Part shown: one piece after another, positions 23,395-30,808 of the stretch | Position numbering within the stretch: the stretch's first letter is position 1 | Layout: each line of letters starts with the position of its first letter | IMG/VR virus record: IMGVR_UViG_3300020469_002998 | Location: 1-37,339 of that record | Direction: 5' to 3' (one strand) | Length of the DNA: 37,339 nucleotides | Origin: a virus | Program-made: the position numbers and the translations under genes | The notes under the pieces: model-generated | Seen by the model: only the letters and a program-made list of their open reading frames with translations | The model's database searches: none | What the model was told of the DNA's origin: nothing

Positions 23395-23401
23395 AATAAC
23401 T

Positions 23402-23587
23402 ATGGCAATATTTTTAACTCAATTTAATGTGACTCTAAATGATGGTACGAAAAAAATCTTTGCTTCGGAAGATATTGAAGCAGAGACTCTTGAAGAAGCT
23501 GAAGAAATCGCTAAGGAGATGAGTCCTACTCTTTATGTTGCAGGTGAATTGATTGAAGATGTTATGCCATGGAGAATAATTGGATAA
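23402..23587 (+). CDS. Small acidic protein, probably leaderless
   Basis: A 61-residue acidic protein (MAIFLTQFNVTLNDGTKKIF, then an EDIEAETLEEAEEIAKEM helix). The frame is open from 23327, but that would read through the terminator and promoter; ATG 23402 is chosen because the promoter ends just before it. No motif is recognised. It heads the operon containing RNase H. Confidence 0.65.
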   Translation: MAIFLTQFNVTLNDGTKKIFASEDIEAETLEEAEEIAKEMSPTLYVAGELIEDVMPWRIIG

Positions 23588-23600
23588 CTAGGGAGGATAG

Positions 23601-23924
23601 ATGTCAAACTTTGATAATAATGAGTATGATGATAGAAAATTTATGGAAGCAGATAAAATGAGAATGAGACAACAACTAGCAGATGCAATATGCACTGTTG
23701 TCTTTACTAAAGCAGATGGAGATATTAGGACTATGAAGTGTACTACTAACACTAGATGGGTTCCTGAAGACAAATTACCAAAGAGTGATAAAGGTCAAGA
23801 CAGTATGTCTGATTTATTTGTCGTCTTTGATACAGAAGCAGATGGTTGGAGATCTTTTAATTATCCAACTATAAAATCATTTTCCTATCCTGGAAGTATG
23901 AAAACTAATAGAGTGTTCCCTTAA
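23601..23924 (+). CDS. SH3-fold small phage protein (DUF2693-like)
   Basis: A 107-residue protein with AGGGAGG before the ATG. A helical acidic N-terminus is followed by VVFTKADGDIRTMKCTTN, an LFVVFDTEADGWRSFNYPTIKSF strand pair and a short end. The sequence IRTMKCT...VFD...GWRSF is typical of a small SH3-like beta-barrel family found in many phages (DUF2693-like); function unknown. The stop overlaps the next start as TAATG. Confidence 0.65.
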   Translation: MSNFDNNEYDDRKFMEADKMRMRQQLADAICTVVFTKADGDIRTMKCTTNTRWVPEDKLPKSDKGQDSMSDLFVVFDTEADGWRSFNYPTIKSFSYPGSMKTNRVFP

Positions 23925-24814
23925 TGATTTTATTAGATTATAGTCAAGTTGCAATAAGCAATATAATGTCTTTTCGTAAAGATATTATTCAGTCAGCAGA
24001 GTCTGGCGACCTAAGAGGTGCTGAAGATATTATTCGACACTGTATTTTATCAAGCATTAAACTTTACAAAAAAAGATTCGGTAAAGAATATGGTGACATG
24101 GTTGTTTGTTGCGACAGCTATAATTATTGGAGAAAAGATTATCATTCATTTTATAAATCTAAAAGGGCAGGGAGTCGTGAGACTGATGATATGCCTTGGG
24201 ATGTTTTATTTACAATAATGAATAAAGTAAGAGAAGAGATAGATGAACACTCTCCTTATAAAGTTATGAGGATTGACCGATGTGAAGCCGATGATGTTAT
24301 AGGTGCACTCGCAAATCATACAGATACATTTGGTAATAATGAACCAGTAATGATTATCTCAAGTGATAAAGACTTCAAGCAACTACAAAAATATGAACAT
24401 GTAAAACAGTTCTCACCTATGCAAAAGAAGTTTGTAGTTTTAGATAAAGGTGAAACTGTAAAAGAATTTACCATTACACATATTGTCAAAGGAGATACTG
24501 GTGATGGTGTACCAAATATATTTTCTCCTGATGATATATTTCATCAAGAGGGTGTCAGGCAGAAACCTGTCACTAAGAAAATACTTGAGGATTTCTATGC
24601 AAATGGTAGAGAAGCATGTACTACTGATGAAGAAAGAGCAAGGTGGGATAGGAATGAAAGGTGTATTTCTCTAGATAAAATCCCAGAGGAATATGAAAAT
24701 GCTATCTTAAATGAATACCTAAATAATAAGGCAAAAGGCGATAAGATGTCACTATATAATTACTTGATGTCAAATCGTTGCAGTTTATTATTAGAGGAAA
24801 TTGAGGAGTTTTAA
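23924..24814 (+). CDS. rnh: RNase H, T4 type (5' to 3' exonuclease)
   Basis: A 296-residue protein, close to the 305 of T4 RNase H. It has the FEN-1-type acidic site: D5 in MILLDYSQ, VVCCDSYNYWRKDYHSFYKS as in T4, CEADDVIGAL, ISSDKDFKQL and KGDTGDGVPN with the second metal site. It removes RNA primers from Okazaki fragments and would work with the primase at 3298. Start overlaps the previous stop, so it is coupled to the SH3-fold gene. Confidence 0.92.
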   Translation: MILLDYSQVAISNIMSFRKDIIQSAESGDLRGAEDIIRHCILSSIKLYKKRFGKEYGDMVVCCDSYNYWRKDYHSFYKSKRAGSRETDDMPWDVLFTIMNKVREEIDEHSPYKVMRIDRCEADDVIGALANHTDTFGNNEPVMIISSDKDFKQLQKYEHVKQFSPMQKKFVVLDKGETVKEFTITHIVKGDTGDGVPNIFSPDDIFHQEGVRQKPVTKKILEDFYANGREACTTDEERARWDRNERCISLDKIPEEYENAILNEYLNNKAKGDKMSLYNYLMSNRCSLLLEEIEEF

Positions 24815-24816
24815 TT

Positions 24817-25344
24817 ATGGCACAGAAGTTTATATATAAAATATTACAGGATATAAATGATAATCCTGATAAGATTGAAGAAATAGCTGGCACTGATGCA
24901 TTAGTAAGAATTATATTTGAAAATGCATTTAATCCTGCTAACAAGTGGATCCTACCAGAGGGAACACCACCTTTTAAAAAGGCTGATGAACCTGATGGAA
25001 TGTTTCCTACAAATTTATATCTAGAAGCTAGACGCATAGGATATATCTTTAAGCGAGACGATCTTAAACCTATTAAGAGGGAAGGATTGTTTATTGAAAT
25101 GCTTGAAAGTGTAGATCCTGATGAAGCAAAAATTTTATTAGCGATTAAAGAACAGAGGTTGGATAAATTATTTCCTAAAATTACTCCAGCTGTAGCAAGT
25201 AAAGTTGCTCAGATTAATACTGAAGAAGCTGATAAGATGATTGCGGATGCTCAAGTTGCAGAAGATAAAGCAAAACAACCACATCAGAGTGCTAGTCAAA
25301 AGCGAGGACCTGATGGTAAATTTTTAAAGAAGGCAAATAAATGA
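24817..25344 (+). CDS. Conserved phage protein (DUF6433-like)
   Basis: A 175-residue protein following RNase H. It contains LVRIIFENAFNPANKWILPEGTPPFKKADEPDGMFPTNL in a layout I associate with a conserved cyanophage family placed near RNase H (DUF6433-like), then LDKLFPKITPAVASKVAQI and a Lys-rich end. The family name was not checked and the function is unknown. It may be a DNA-replication accessory factor, by context alone. The end overlaps the next gene (ATGA). Confidence 0.6.
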   Translation: MAQKFIYKILQDINDNPDKIEEIAGTDALVRIIFENAFNPANKWILPEGTPPFKKADEPDGMFPTNLYLEARRIGYIFKRDDLKPIKREGLFIEMLESVDPDEAKILLAIKEQRLDKLFPKITPAVASKVAQINTEEADKMIADAQVAEDKAKQPHQSASQKRGPDGKFLKKANK

Positions 25345-25607
25345 CACTACCATTATCAGAAAGAGTCACTACTCTACATGATATTGATAATGCTAAGGAT
25401 TATCATGCTGAAGTGAGAGTCTGTAAAGAATCTCAGCTGATAGTTTCTTATAGAAAAGATTTAACTGCAGAAATAGCAGAAGTCCAATTTGATGTTTATG
25501 ATGAAACTACACAAACATGGACTAATGAATTTTGGTCATGCGTCTTTCCTAACATTGATGCATTAAACGCAACTGATAAAACTGTTAGAATTAATAATCA
25601 TAGATGA
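25341..25607 (+). CDS. Hypothetical protein
   Basis: An 88-residue protein, beta-rich, with a LIVSYRKDLTAEIAEVQFDVYD region. Starts and ends overlap neighbours by ATGA junctions, which supports it as a real gene. No known family is recognised. It directly precedes fabI. Confidence 0.55.
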   Translation: MTLPLSERVTTLHDIDNAKDYHAEVRVCKESQLIVSYRKDLTAEIAEVQFDVYDETTQTWTNEFWSCVFPNIDALNATDKTVRINNHR

Positions 25608-26365
25608 AAATAGCTGTTGTTATGGGAGTGGCGAACAGTCGCTCGATCGCTTGGGGTATCGCCAATAAACTTATTGACGAAGGATATACATGTATCTTTA
25701 CCTATCCAAACAATTCAGTACAGAAAAAGATAACTAGACTTTCACCTATGGCTCATACAGTTAAGTGCGATGTCACTAATGCTATGGATGTAAGAAATTG
25801 TTTTATGGAAATAAAGCAACATTTTAAAAGTATTGATTATGTAGTACATGCAATGAGTATGACTGACTTTACTGAACTAGATGGAAAGTTTTATGATATT
25901 AGTCAAGAAAACTTTTCAGAGTCTTTGACAGTAGGATGTTATTCTCTAATACAAATCGTGAAGCATAGTTTACTATATATGAATGAGGGTGGTGCTTATT
26001 TGACACTCAGTTATGATGGAGCTCGTAGGGTTTATGATAATTATAATGTAATGGGTGTAGTAAAAGCAGCACTAGAATCTACAGTTAGATACTTAGCAAA
26101 AGATGTAGCCAGTAATGGTGTAAGAGTAAATTGTATATCTGCTGGTGTAATTAAAACAGCAAGTGCTATGGCTGTAAAAGGTAGCAAGGATATGCTAAAG
26201 TATGCTGAGGGTGTAAATGCTATGAAGCGAAATATAACTCTCGATGATTTAGCAGGAAGTGCATATTATTTTTTAAGTGACCTATCTTCTGGTGTGACAG
26301 GTGAAACACATTATGTAGATTGTGGTTATAATATTATTGGAGCACCGAGTTTAGATGACTTGTAA
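25604..26365 (+). CDS. fabI: Enoyl-ACP reductase, FabI type
   Basis: A 253-residue protein, the usual FabI size (262 in E. coli). The N-terminal nucleotide site reads VMGVANSRSIAWGIA, the FabI form of the Gly-rich loop. Two catalytic Tyr residues and the Lys are in place: Y137, Y147 and K154 (spacing Y-x9-Y-x6-K as in FabI Y146/Y156/K163). The later NGVRVNCISAGVIKT strand and VTGETHYVDCGYNI end are also family features. It reduces trans-2-enoyl-ACP to acyl-ACP, the last step of an elongation cycle. FabI in a phage is unusual. It is coupled to genes on both sides. Confidence 0.92.
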   Translation: MKIAVVMGVANSRSIAWGIANKLIDEGYTCIFTYPNNSVQKKITRLSPMAHTVKCDVTNAMDVRNCFMEIKQHFKSIDYVVHAMSMTDFTELDGKFYDISQENFSESLTVGCYSLIQIVKHSLLYMNEGGAYLTLSYDGARRVYDNYNVMGVVKAALESTVRYLAKDVASNGVRVNCISAGVIKTASAMAVKGSKDMLKYAEGVNAMKRNITLDDLAGSAYYFLSDLSSGVTGETHYVDCGYNIIGAPSLDDL

Positions 26366-26807
26366 TGTAGTAAATAGAAAGTGGGCAACACTTAAAGACA
26401 ATAAGATTAAAATGCAACTGAATGGTTTTGTTATGAATACTTCAGTTGACAAAGTAGATGAATTATTTGACGAAGGAATTATTAGATACTTTGTTAATCA
26501 TGTTTTATATCAACTTGATGTACAGAGACAAATACACTTCGAGGAAGATAAAGAAGAAAAAAGACCAGCACCTGATGCTCATGCAAATCAGGCAAGTATA
26601 GAAGAGCATAAAATATATTGCCAAGTTGTACTTGAAGACCATAAAGGCAAACCTGGATTTTTTCAAAAAGGTGTAAGGGGAGTCGCTTGGGATATTCATG
26701 AAACTCAAAAAATGGATACTGAAACGATTAACAATATAAAATACGCAGTAGATCCTGAAAAAGGAGAGCTGTCAATACTGGAGGAAAGAGATGAGAAATC
26801 TAATTAA
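26355..26807 (+). CDS. Hypothetical protein
   Basis: A 150-residue protein overlapping fabI by 11 bases and the next gene by 17. It has a helical N-terminus and a charged middle (EEDKEEKRPAPDAHANQ) that looks disordered, then a beta-rich C-terminus (GFFQKGVRGVAWDIHETQ). No motif is recognised. It lies between FabI and AcpS genes, but nothing in it suggests a fatty-acid role. Confidence 0.55.
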   Translation: MTCNVVNRKWATLKDNKIKMQLNGFVMNTSVDKVDELFDEGIIRYFVNHVLYQLDVQRQIHFEEDKEEKRPAPDAHANQASIEEHKIYCQVVLEDHKGKPGFFQKGVRGVAWDIHETQKMDTETINNIKYAVDPEKGELSILEERDEKSN

Positions 26808-27000
26808 GGAAGCATTAATTAAGAAGTATGATGGAGACATCGCTACAGCAAATGCAAATATGCAAGTGTACTTAGCGAATCCTGTAGGTATCGGAGAGCA
26901 CTCCGAAATTATGGTTGAAGTTGATAAGCAATTAGAAAAGATTGCTGCTGCTGAAGAGAAAAAAGAAATGCTGATAAAACATTATGAGAATAGTGTATGA
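26791..27000 (+). CDS. Small conserved phage protein
   Basis: A 69-residue helical protein with ANANMQVYLANPVGIGEH and EVDKQLEKIAAAEEKKE. I recall a small protein family of marine T4-like phages with the same VYLxNPVGIGEH segment; this is memory, not a search. It is not an acyl carrier protein, because no DSL serine motif is present. The end overlaps acpS (ATGA). Confidence 0.65.
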   Translation: MRNLIKEALIKKYDGDIATANANMQVYLANPVGIGEHSEIMVEVDKQLEKIAAAEEKKEMLIKHYENSV

Positions 27001-27350
27001 TTATCGGGCATGGAATAGACATGGTTCTCGAATCTAGATTTGAGAGACGCAGAGATAAATGGTCAACAACTATTTTATCTGAAAAAGAATTGGAAATATA
27101 TAATGGACTGTTAGATAGACAGAAATGTAATTATCTAGCAAAGGTGTGGGTGTTAAAGGAAGCATTTGTAAAAGCTAGACAACATCCTATCGTTGGTATG
27201 AAAGAAGCCAGAATGTTCTCATACATTTCTCCTAACTTGGTTCCAAGTGAAGAGATGGCTGAAAAATTAATAGGAGTAAACATACATTGTTCAATATCGG
27301 ATTTCAAAGGTTGCGTAATTGGTTCAGTAATTTTAGAGACGAACACTTAA
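26997..27350 (+). CDS. acpS: Holo-ACP synthase (4'-phosphopantetheinyl transferase)
   Basis: A 117-residue protein (E. coli AcpS is 126). Both family signatures are present: GHGIDMV with the Mg-binding D8, and WVLKEAFVKA with E55, K54 and K59. AcpS attaches the phosphopantetheine arm from CoA to the Ser of acyl carrier protein, the step that makes ACP usable for fatty-acid synthesis. No ACP gene is visible in the window, so it would act on host ACP or a phage ACP elsewhere in the genome. The desaturase gene starts inside its 3' end. Confidence 0.88.
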   Translation: MIIGHGIDMVLESRFERRRDKWSTTILSEKELEIYNGLLDRQKCNYLAKVWVLKEAFVKARQHPIVGMKEARMFSYISPNLVPSEEMAEKLIGVNIHCSISDFKGCVIGSVILETNT

Positions 27351-28234
27351 CAACCTATAAAATAAATTTTCGTATCAGGTACTGGTGGTGGACACAGCTG
27401 TGCCTAATAGGGATAATAGTATTTGGTCGTTGGGACTTAGTACCTTATGTTCTTGCATGGTGGTTCTTTGGAGCAATGGCGATAACAATATATGCACATC
27501 GTAGTTTATCTCACAACAGTATTACTGTAAAATGGAAATGGCTAGAACACTTCTTCTGCTCTCTTTGTATAGTAAGCAACATCGGAAGTCCATTAGCATG
27601 GGCAATAATACATCGAATGCATCATGTATATCTAGACGAGGAAAGAGATCCACACAGTCCACATCAAATTGGTTTCTTAAGATCCTTAACTCATAGATGG
27701 GATGTACCATTTGAAAATGTACCATTAAGATTTACAAGAGGATTACTTAGAAATGAAACTGCTAGATGGTACCACGATAATAGTTTTAAATCAATGTGTA
27801 TTACTATATTCGGTGCTTACTTATTAATGTTGTTATGGGGAATTATTGTAGAAACATATACCAATGGACTAGGAGTTATGCTACCAGAGTTGTGGTATTA
27901 CTTAACGCATTTTTATTGGTACGATGGTCCATACTTATACATTCAAGAGTGGGGAATTAATTTTGCATGGGCAGCATTTGCTGGTGCAGGTTTAGGACAA
28001 TGGTCAATGGGGATTACTAATGCTTGGCAACATAGTGATAAAAGAGGAAAGCAACATATTCGTAATGTCCCATGGTATTTAAGTTTCATAAACTGGGGTG
28101 AAGGATCTCATGAGTATCATCATAGCAATCCAAAAGATCCTAGTTTCGGAAAAGGATTAAACGATCCTACACAATATTTTATTATATTCCTGGAAAAGAT
28201 TGGTGCAGTGAATATAAATAGAAGTAGAATATAG
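27287..28234 (+). CDS. Membrane fatty acid desaturase (acyl-CoA/acyl-lipid delta-9 type)
   Basis: A 315-residue membrane protein. The three His boxes of the stearoyl-CoA-type family are intact: HRSLSHN, HRMHH and HEYHH, with hydrophobic segments between them. No ATG precedes the catalytic region. TTG at 27287, 10 bases after AGGAG, is the most plausible start, so the first 64 bases lie inside acpS in another frame; a TTG at 27311 is an alternative. The enzyme adds a double bond to an acyl chain using oxygen and a host electron carrier, changing membrane fluidity. Confidence 0.88.
   Translation: MFNIGFQRLRNWFSNFRDEHLTTYKINFRIRYWWWTQLCLIGIIVFGRWDLVPYVLAWWFFGAMAITIYAHRSLSHNSITVKWKWLEHFFCSLCIVSNIGSPLAWAIIHRMHHVYLDEERDPHSPHQIGFLRSLTHRWDVPFENVPLRFTRGLLRNETARWYHDNSFKSMCITIFGAYLLMLLWGIIVETYTNGLGVMLPELWYYLTHFYWYDGPYLYIQEWGINFAWAAFAGAGLGQWSMGITNAWQHSDKRGKQHIRNVPWYLSFINWGEGSHEYHHSNPKDPSFGKGLNDPTQYFIIFLEKIGAVNINRSRI
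28213..28220 (+). promoter_or_regulatory. Late-type promoter TATAAATA upstream of a structured leader
   Basis: A perfect TATAAATA lies in the final codons of the desaturase. Transcription would begin near 28226 and the next coding start is 28403, so the message would have a leader of about 175 bases that contains the stems described in the next two entries. Because the motif lies inside coding DNA, chance is possible. Confidence 0.4.
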
Positions 28235-28238
28235 AGTT

Positions 28239-28343
28239 TCGTCATACTGAATGCTACACTAAAAGAGAGCAAGGAAAGTAGCTTAATTCAGTGAGTTGTT
28301 TCTATCCTGAAATTTAACTCTCCTATCAGAAGGATTATGACGA
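28239..28343 (+). ncRNA. Candidate structured RNA leader element
   Basis: Four stems abut one another. P1 pairs TCGTCAT (28239-28245) with ATGACGA (28337-28343). P2 pairs ACTGAAT (28246-28252) with ATTCAGT (28286-28292) and continues as GCTAC/GTAGC (28253-28257/28278-28282), with a TTA bulge and a purine-rich 20-base loop. P3 pairs GAGTT (28293-28297) with AACTC (28316-28320). P4 pairs TCCT (28321-28324) with AGGA (28331-28334). Only two bases are unpaired between helices. It fills most of a 168-base gene-free gap behind a late-type promoter. No known riboswitch or tRNA pattern matches. Confidence 0.4.
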
Positions 28344-28349
28344 GCAGTT

Positions 28350-28379
28350 TGGTGGTTCCTGCTTTATCAAAAACCACCA
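28350..28379 (+). promoter_or_regulatory. Hairpin upstream of 28403 gene
   Basis: TGGTGGTT (28350-28357) pairs with AACCACCA (28372-28379) around a 14-base loop. No T tract follows, so it is not an evident terminator. It begins 6 bases after the P1 stem of the candidate RNA and ends 23 bases before the ATG, where it could modulate read-through or ribosome access. Confidence 0.5.
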
Positions 28380-28402
28380 CTTGTAAATTGAAAGGAAACA
28401 TA

Positions 28403-28693
28403 ATGGACTATAATGTCGAAACTTATTTAATAGAATATATCATAACACTAACATTTTCATCAATAGCTTTCATATTAGGTTGGGTAATGCCACGAGGAAG
28501 TGCCCTAAAAAGAATCCAAGGTAAAATCTTTAAGAGATTTTATAATTGGACAGGAGCAGTTATGGTTAAGTTTCATAATTTCTTCGCTGATGAAGAATTT
28601 TACTTAGAACACATTTGGCAAGATACAAAAGAGTATGTGAGAAAAAAACATGGATTCCAAAAAAAGAAACCTAAGACTACAAAGAAAAAATAA
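28403..28693 (+). CDS. Small membrane protein
   Basis: A 96-residue protein. The frame is open from ATG 28337, but that start lies in the candidate RNA structure; ATG 28403 with AAAGGAAA upstream is preferred. One membrane helix (ITLTFSSIAFILGWVM) is followed by a basic amphipathic region and a Lys-rich tail (KKKPKTTKKK). Stop and next start overlap as TAATG. Function unknown. Confidence 0.6.
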   Translation: MDYNVETYLIEYIITLTFSSIAFILGWVMPRGSALKRIQGKIFKRFYNWTGAVMVKFHNFFADEEFYLEHIWQDTKEYVRKKHGFQKKKPKTTKKK

Positions 28694-29475
28694 TGTTTAG
28701 ACCACCATATCATGTAGCACTAAAAGATGTGCCATTCCCATTGACACCACAAGAGTTAGCAACTCAAATAGCAAGATACGATAAAGAAAGTGGAGACTGG
28801 GCACAGAGGAAAGAAGAATTAATCCCTGACCTTTGGTACACGGATAAATCTTCATACTCATATGCTGCATATGGATTCGTAGCAAACTTATGGATTAAGA
28901 ATACAAAGTTCAGTCCAGAGTTTATAAAATGGCTAGACAGAAACATGATGGCTCCAGCACTCGTAGGAACTATTTTTGTTTCTCCTCCAGGATATTCCCT
29001 AAGACCCCACATAGATTATATAGATTACAGCCATGAATATTATTGGCGATTAAACTTTCCTGTAAATTTAGAAAACAATGCTGACAAGAGTATGGCATTC
29101 TGGGATCCAAAAGAATGTGTAATGGAAAGAAGAAATAAAGTAAAGCATCCAAAGATGCCTTACACCGATATTAACTTGATAGAATTTGATGACGAAACTC
29201 GACCAAAAGTTAAAAAACATTTTGATACACAGATGGGTGAAGCATCCATCGTATGTGTAGCTGGACCTGACTGTGCTCACAGTATGATATATGATGGTGA
29301 GAAAGAAACTTATACTATATCAATTGACTTTAGAGATAAAAGAACTGGGTCAAGAATACATGAGTGGACAGCAATAGAAAAAAGAATGGGACACCATTTT
29401 ATAAAAGAGGATAACCCATCACCCATCTCGGCAGAAGTAAAACCTGATGGAGAATTTACTTGGAGTAGATCATGA
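28693..29475 (+). CDS. 2OG/Fe(II)-oxygenase-like protein A
   Basis: A 260-residue protein. SPPGYSLRPHIDYID supplies an HxD iron site, then YYWRLNFPVN and a strand with a CAHSMIYDG distal His, and YTISIDFRDKR with the Arg for 2-oxoglutarate. The order suits a double-stranded beta-helix hydroxylase, possibly aspartyl-hydroxylase-like. The downstream gene begins with a similar N-terminus (both start with YxxxLKD and a P-rich segment) and probably arose by duplication. Substrate unknown. Confidence 0.7.
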   Translation: MFRPPYHVALKDVPFPLTPQELATQIARYDKESGDWAQRKEELIPDLWYTDKSSYSYAAYGFVANLWIKNTKFSPEFIKWLDRNMMAPALVGTIFVSPPGYSLRPHIDYIDYSHEYYWRLNFPVNLENNADKSMAFWDPKECVMERRNKVKHPKMPYTDINLIEFDDETRPKVKKHFDTQMGEASIVCVAGPDCAHSMIYDGEKETYTISIDFRDKRTGSRIHEWTAIEKRMGHHFIKEDNPSPISAEVKPDGEFTWSRS

Positions 29476-30500
29476 AGCATGAACCATATTACATGTCATT
29501 AAAGGACACACTTGAAAGACCTATTACTAACGAGGATTTATATAGCATATTAGAGCCACTGAGAGCCAATCCAGCACGAGGTAATATATGTGTAAGGAAT
29601 AGCTGGTTTCGTATTGAAATGATGAAGCAATGGAGGGATATGATGCTAATGCCATATGGTTGTAGTATATTTCGTGCCCACCCTAATTATAGAATGAGTC
29701 CACATGTTGATAGTCCTGTTCGTCCAAACTGGGGAAGAGTGACTTGGGCATTCGAAGAGGTTAGTCCTGGAATATATGAACCATGGAGACCTAATGAAGA
29801 AGAGTCATCTATTATGACTTATTGGGATGCATCAGAAGCAGAGAGTTGGACTTCTGATATGTGTAATGTATCAGGGGATCCTGAAAAAGATTTAACATAT
29901 ATAATACCAAGAGAAAGAATATTGCCAGGATATCAAGGAAACTTGAAAGAAGAATTAAGTATTCAAATGTCATATCCTGGATTAATTAATGTTGGTCAGC
30001 CACATTCAGTTTGGCATAATTCTGATAAACCTCGTATCGCTATATCTATAGAATTTATGAATAGAAAAGGTGAGTTCGAAGGCTGGGATAAATTAGCAAA
30101 AACTTTAGAACGATTTGGTTATGCTGATATGGAAACTGATAATAGAACTGTTAAATATGGTTCGAGATTACATGAGGGTTTATTTTCGTGCCTATATAAT
30201 AAAGAGACTAATGAAAATGTACCAGAGACTGTATTTGATGGGGAGCAACTAAAAGATAAATTAGAAAAACATCTAGGACATAATGCTAAAGGCATGTCAT
30301 GGAAAGAAGCAGAAGATGTTTATCTATCAAATAGATTACTAGAACGAGGGCAAGAAAAAGGTAAGATGCTTGCTGACCAAGGATTGGACTATGACGAGTT
30401 TATAGAAAAACCTGGAAGTAGATTTAAATTGGTTTTCGGTAATGTAATGCAAAGTTTAATTAACATAGAAGATGAGTATAGAAAGAAATATCCTAAGTGA
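29472..30500 (+). CDS. 2OG/Fe(II)-oxygenase-like protein B
   Basis: A 342-residue protein, coupled to gene A by ATGA. It repeats the A layout: FRAHPNYRMSPHVDSP gives HxD, GLINVGQPHSVWHNSD the distal His, and PRIAISIEF the Arg strand. A helical C-terminal extension of about 120 residues, with EAEDVYLSNRLLERG, has no clear family. The pair with A suggests partners acting on related substrates. Function is inferred from motif layout. Confidence 0.68.
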   Translation: MKHEPYYMSLKDTLERPITNEDLYSILEPLRANPARGNICVRNSWFRIEMMKQWRDMMLMPYGCSIFRAHPNYRMSPHVDSPVRPNWGRVTWAFEEVSPGIYEPWRPNEEESSIMTYWDASEAESWTSDMCNVSGDPEKDLTYIIPRERILPGYQGNLKEELSIQMSYPGLINVGQPHSVWHNSDKPRIAISIEFMNRKGEFEGWDKLAKTLERFGYADMETDNRTVKYGSRLHEGLFSCLYNKETNENVPETVFDGEQLKDKLEKHLGHNAKGMSWKEAEDVYLSNRLLERGQEKGKMLADQGLDYDEFIEKPGSRFKLVFGNVMQSLINIEDEYRKKYPK

Positions 30501-30808
30501 AAACATTTATAATTTTGACTGCAATATTATGGTACGAGGGTGTAGATAATACAGCGAAGACTGATTTTATGATGAAGTTTCCAAGTATAAACCATTGCCA
30601 ACAATACTTATTTGAAAATAAAGTAATTATTGTTGACCAATTAATGGAGAAGAATAGATTTAGAGACGACCCAATATTTGGGGATAATCTAGAACTAAAG
30701 GGATATGAATTTTATTGTGAAACTCTCTGGGTAGAACCAGAGCAAGAAGACGAATACGAAGAACCTCCAGCACTAATGCTGGATACAAATTATGGAGTAT
30801 ATTTATGA
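30497..30808 (+). CDS. Small exported or membrane protein, GTG start
   Basis: A 103-residue protein starting with GTG that overlaps the previous stop. The N-terminus (FIILTAILWYEGV) is hydrophobic and short; the remainder has a HCQQYLF segment, a YEFYCE segment and an acidic end. The layout matches the protein at 22479 (hydrophobic N-terminus, Cys near residue 35, Cys near residue 75), so they may be one family. The end is coupled to the ketoacyl synthase start. Confidence 0.5.
   Translation: MKTFIILTAILWYEGVDNTAKTDFMMKFPSINHCQQYLFENKVIIVDQLMEKNRFRDDPIFGDNLELKGYEFYCETLWVEPEQEDEYEEPPALMLDTNYGVYL

Noticed and set aside
26791-27000. Acyl carrier protein beside acpS
   Set aside because: It is small and helical, as an ACP would be, but lacks the DSL serine attachment motif and the acidic helix that follows.
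28239-28343. A tRNA on the reverse strand (7-bp acceptor-like stem, 2-base linker, 4-bp D-arm-like stem, 5-bp stem)
   Set aside because: The arm in the anticodon position has an 18-base loop instead of 7, the last arm has 12 bp and a 20-base loop, and no GTTCGAAT-type T loop or D-loop GG is present. It is therefore listed only as a candidate structured RNA.
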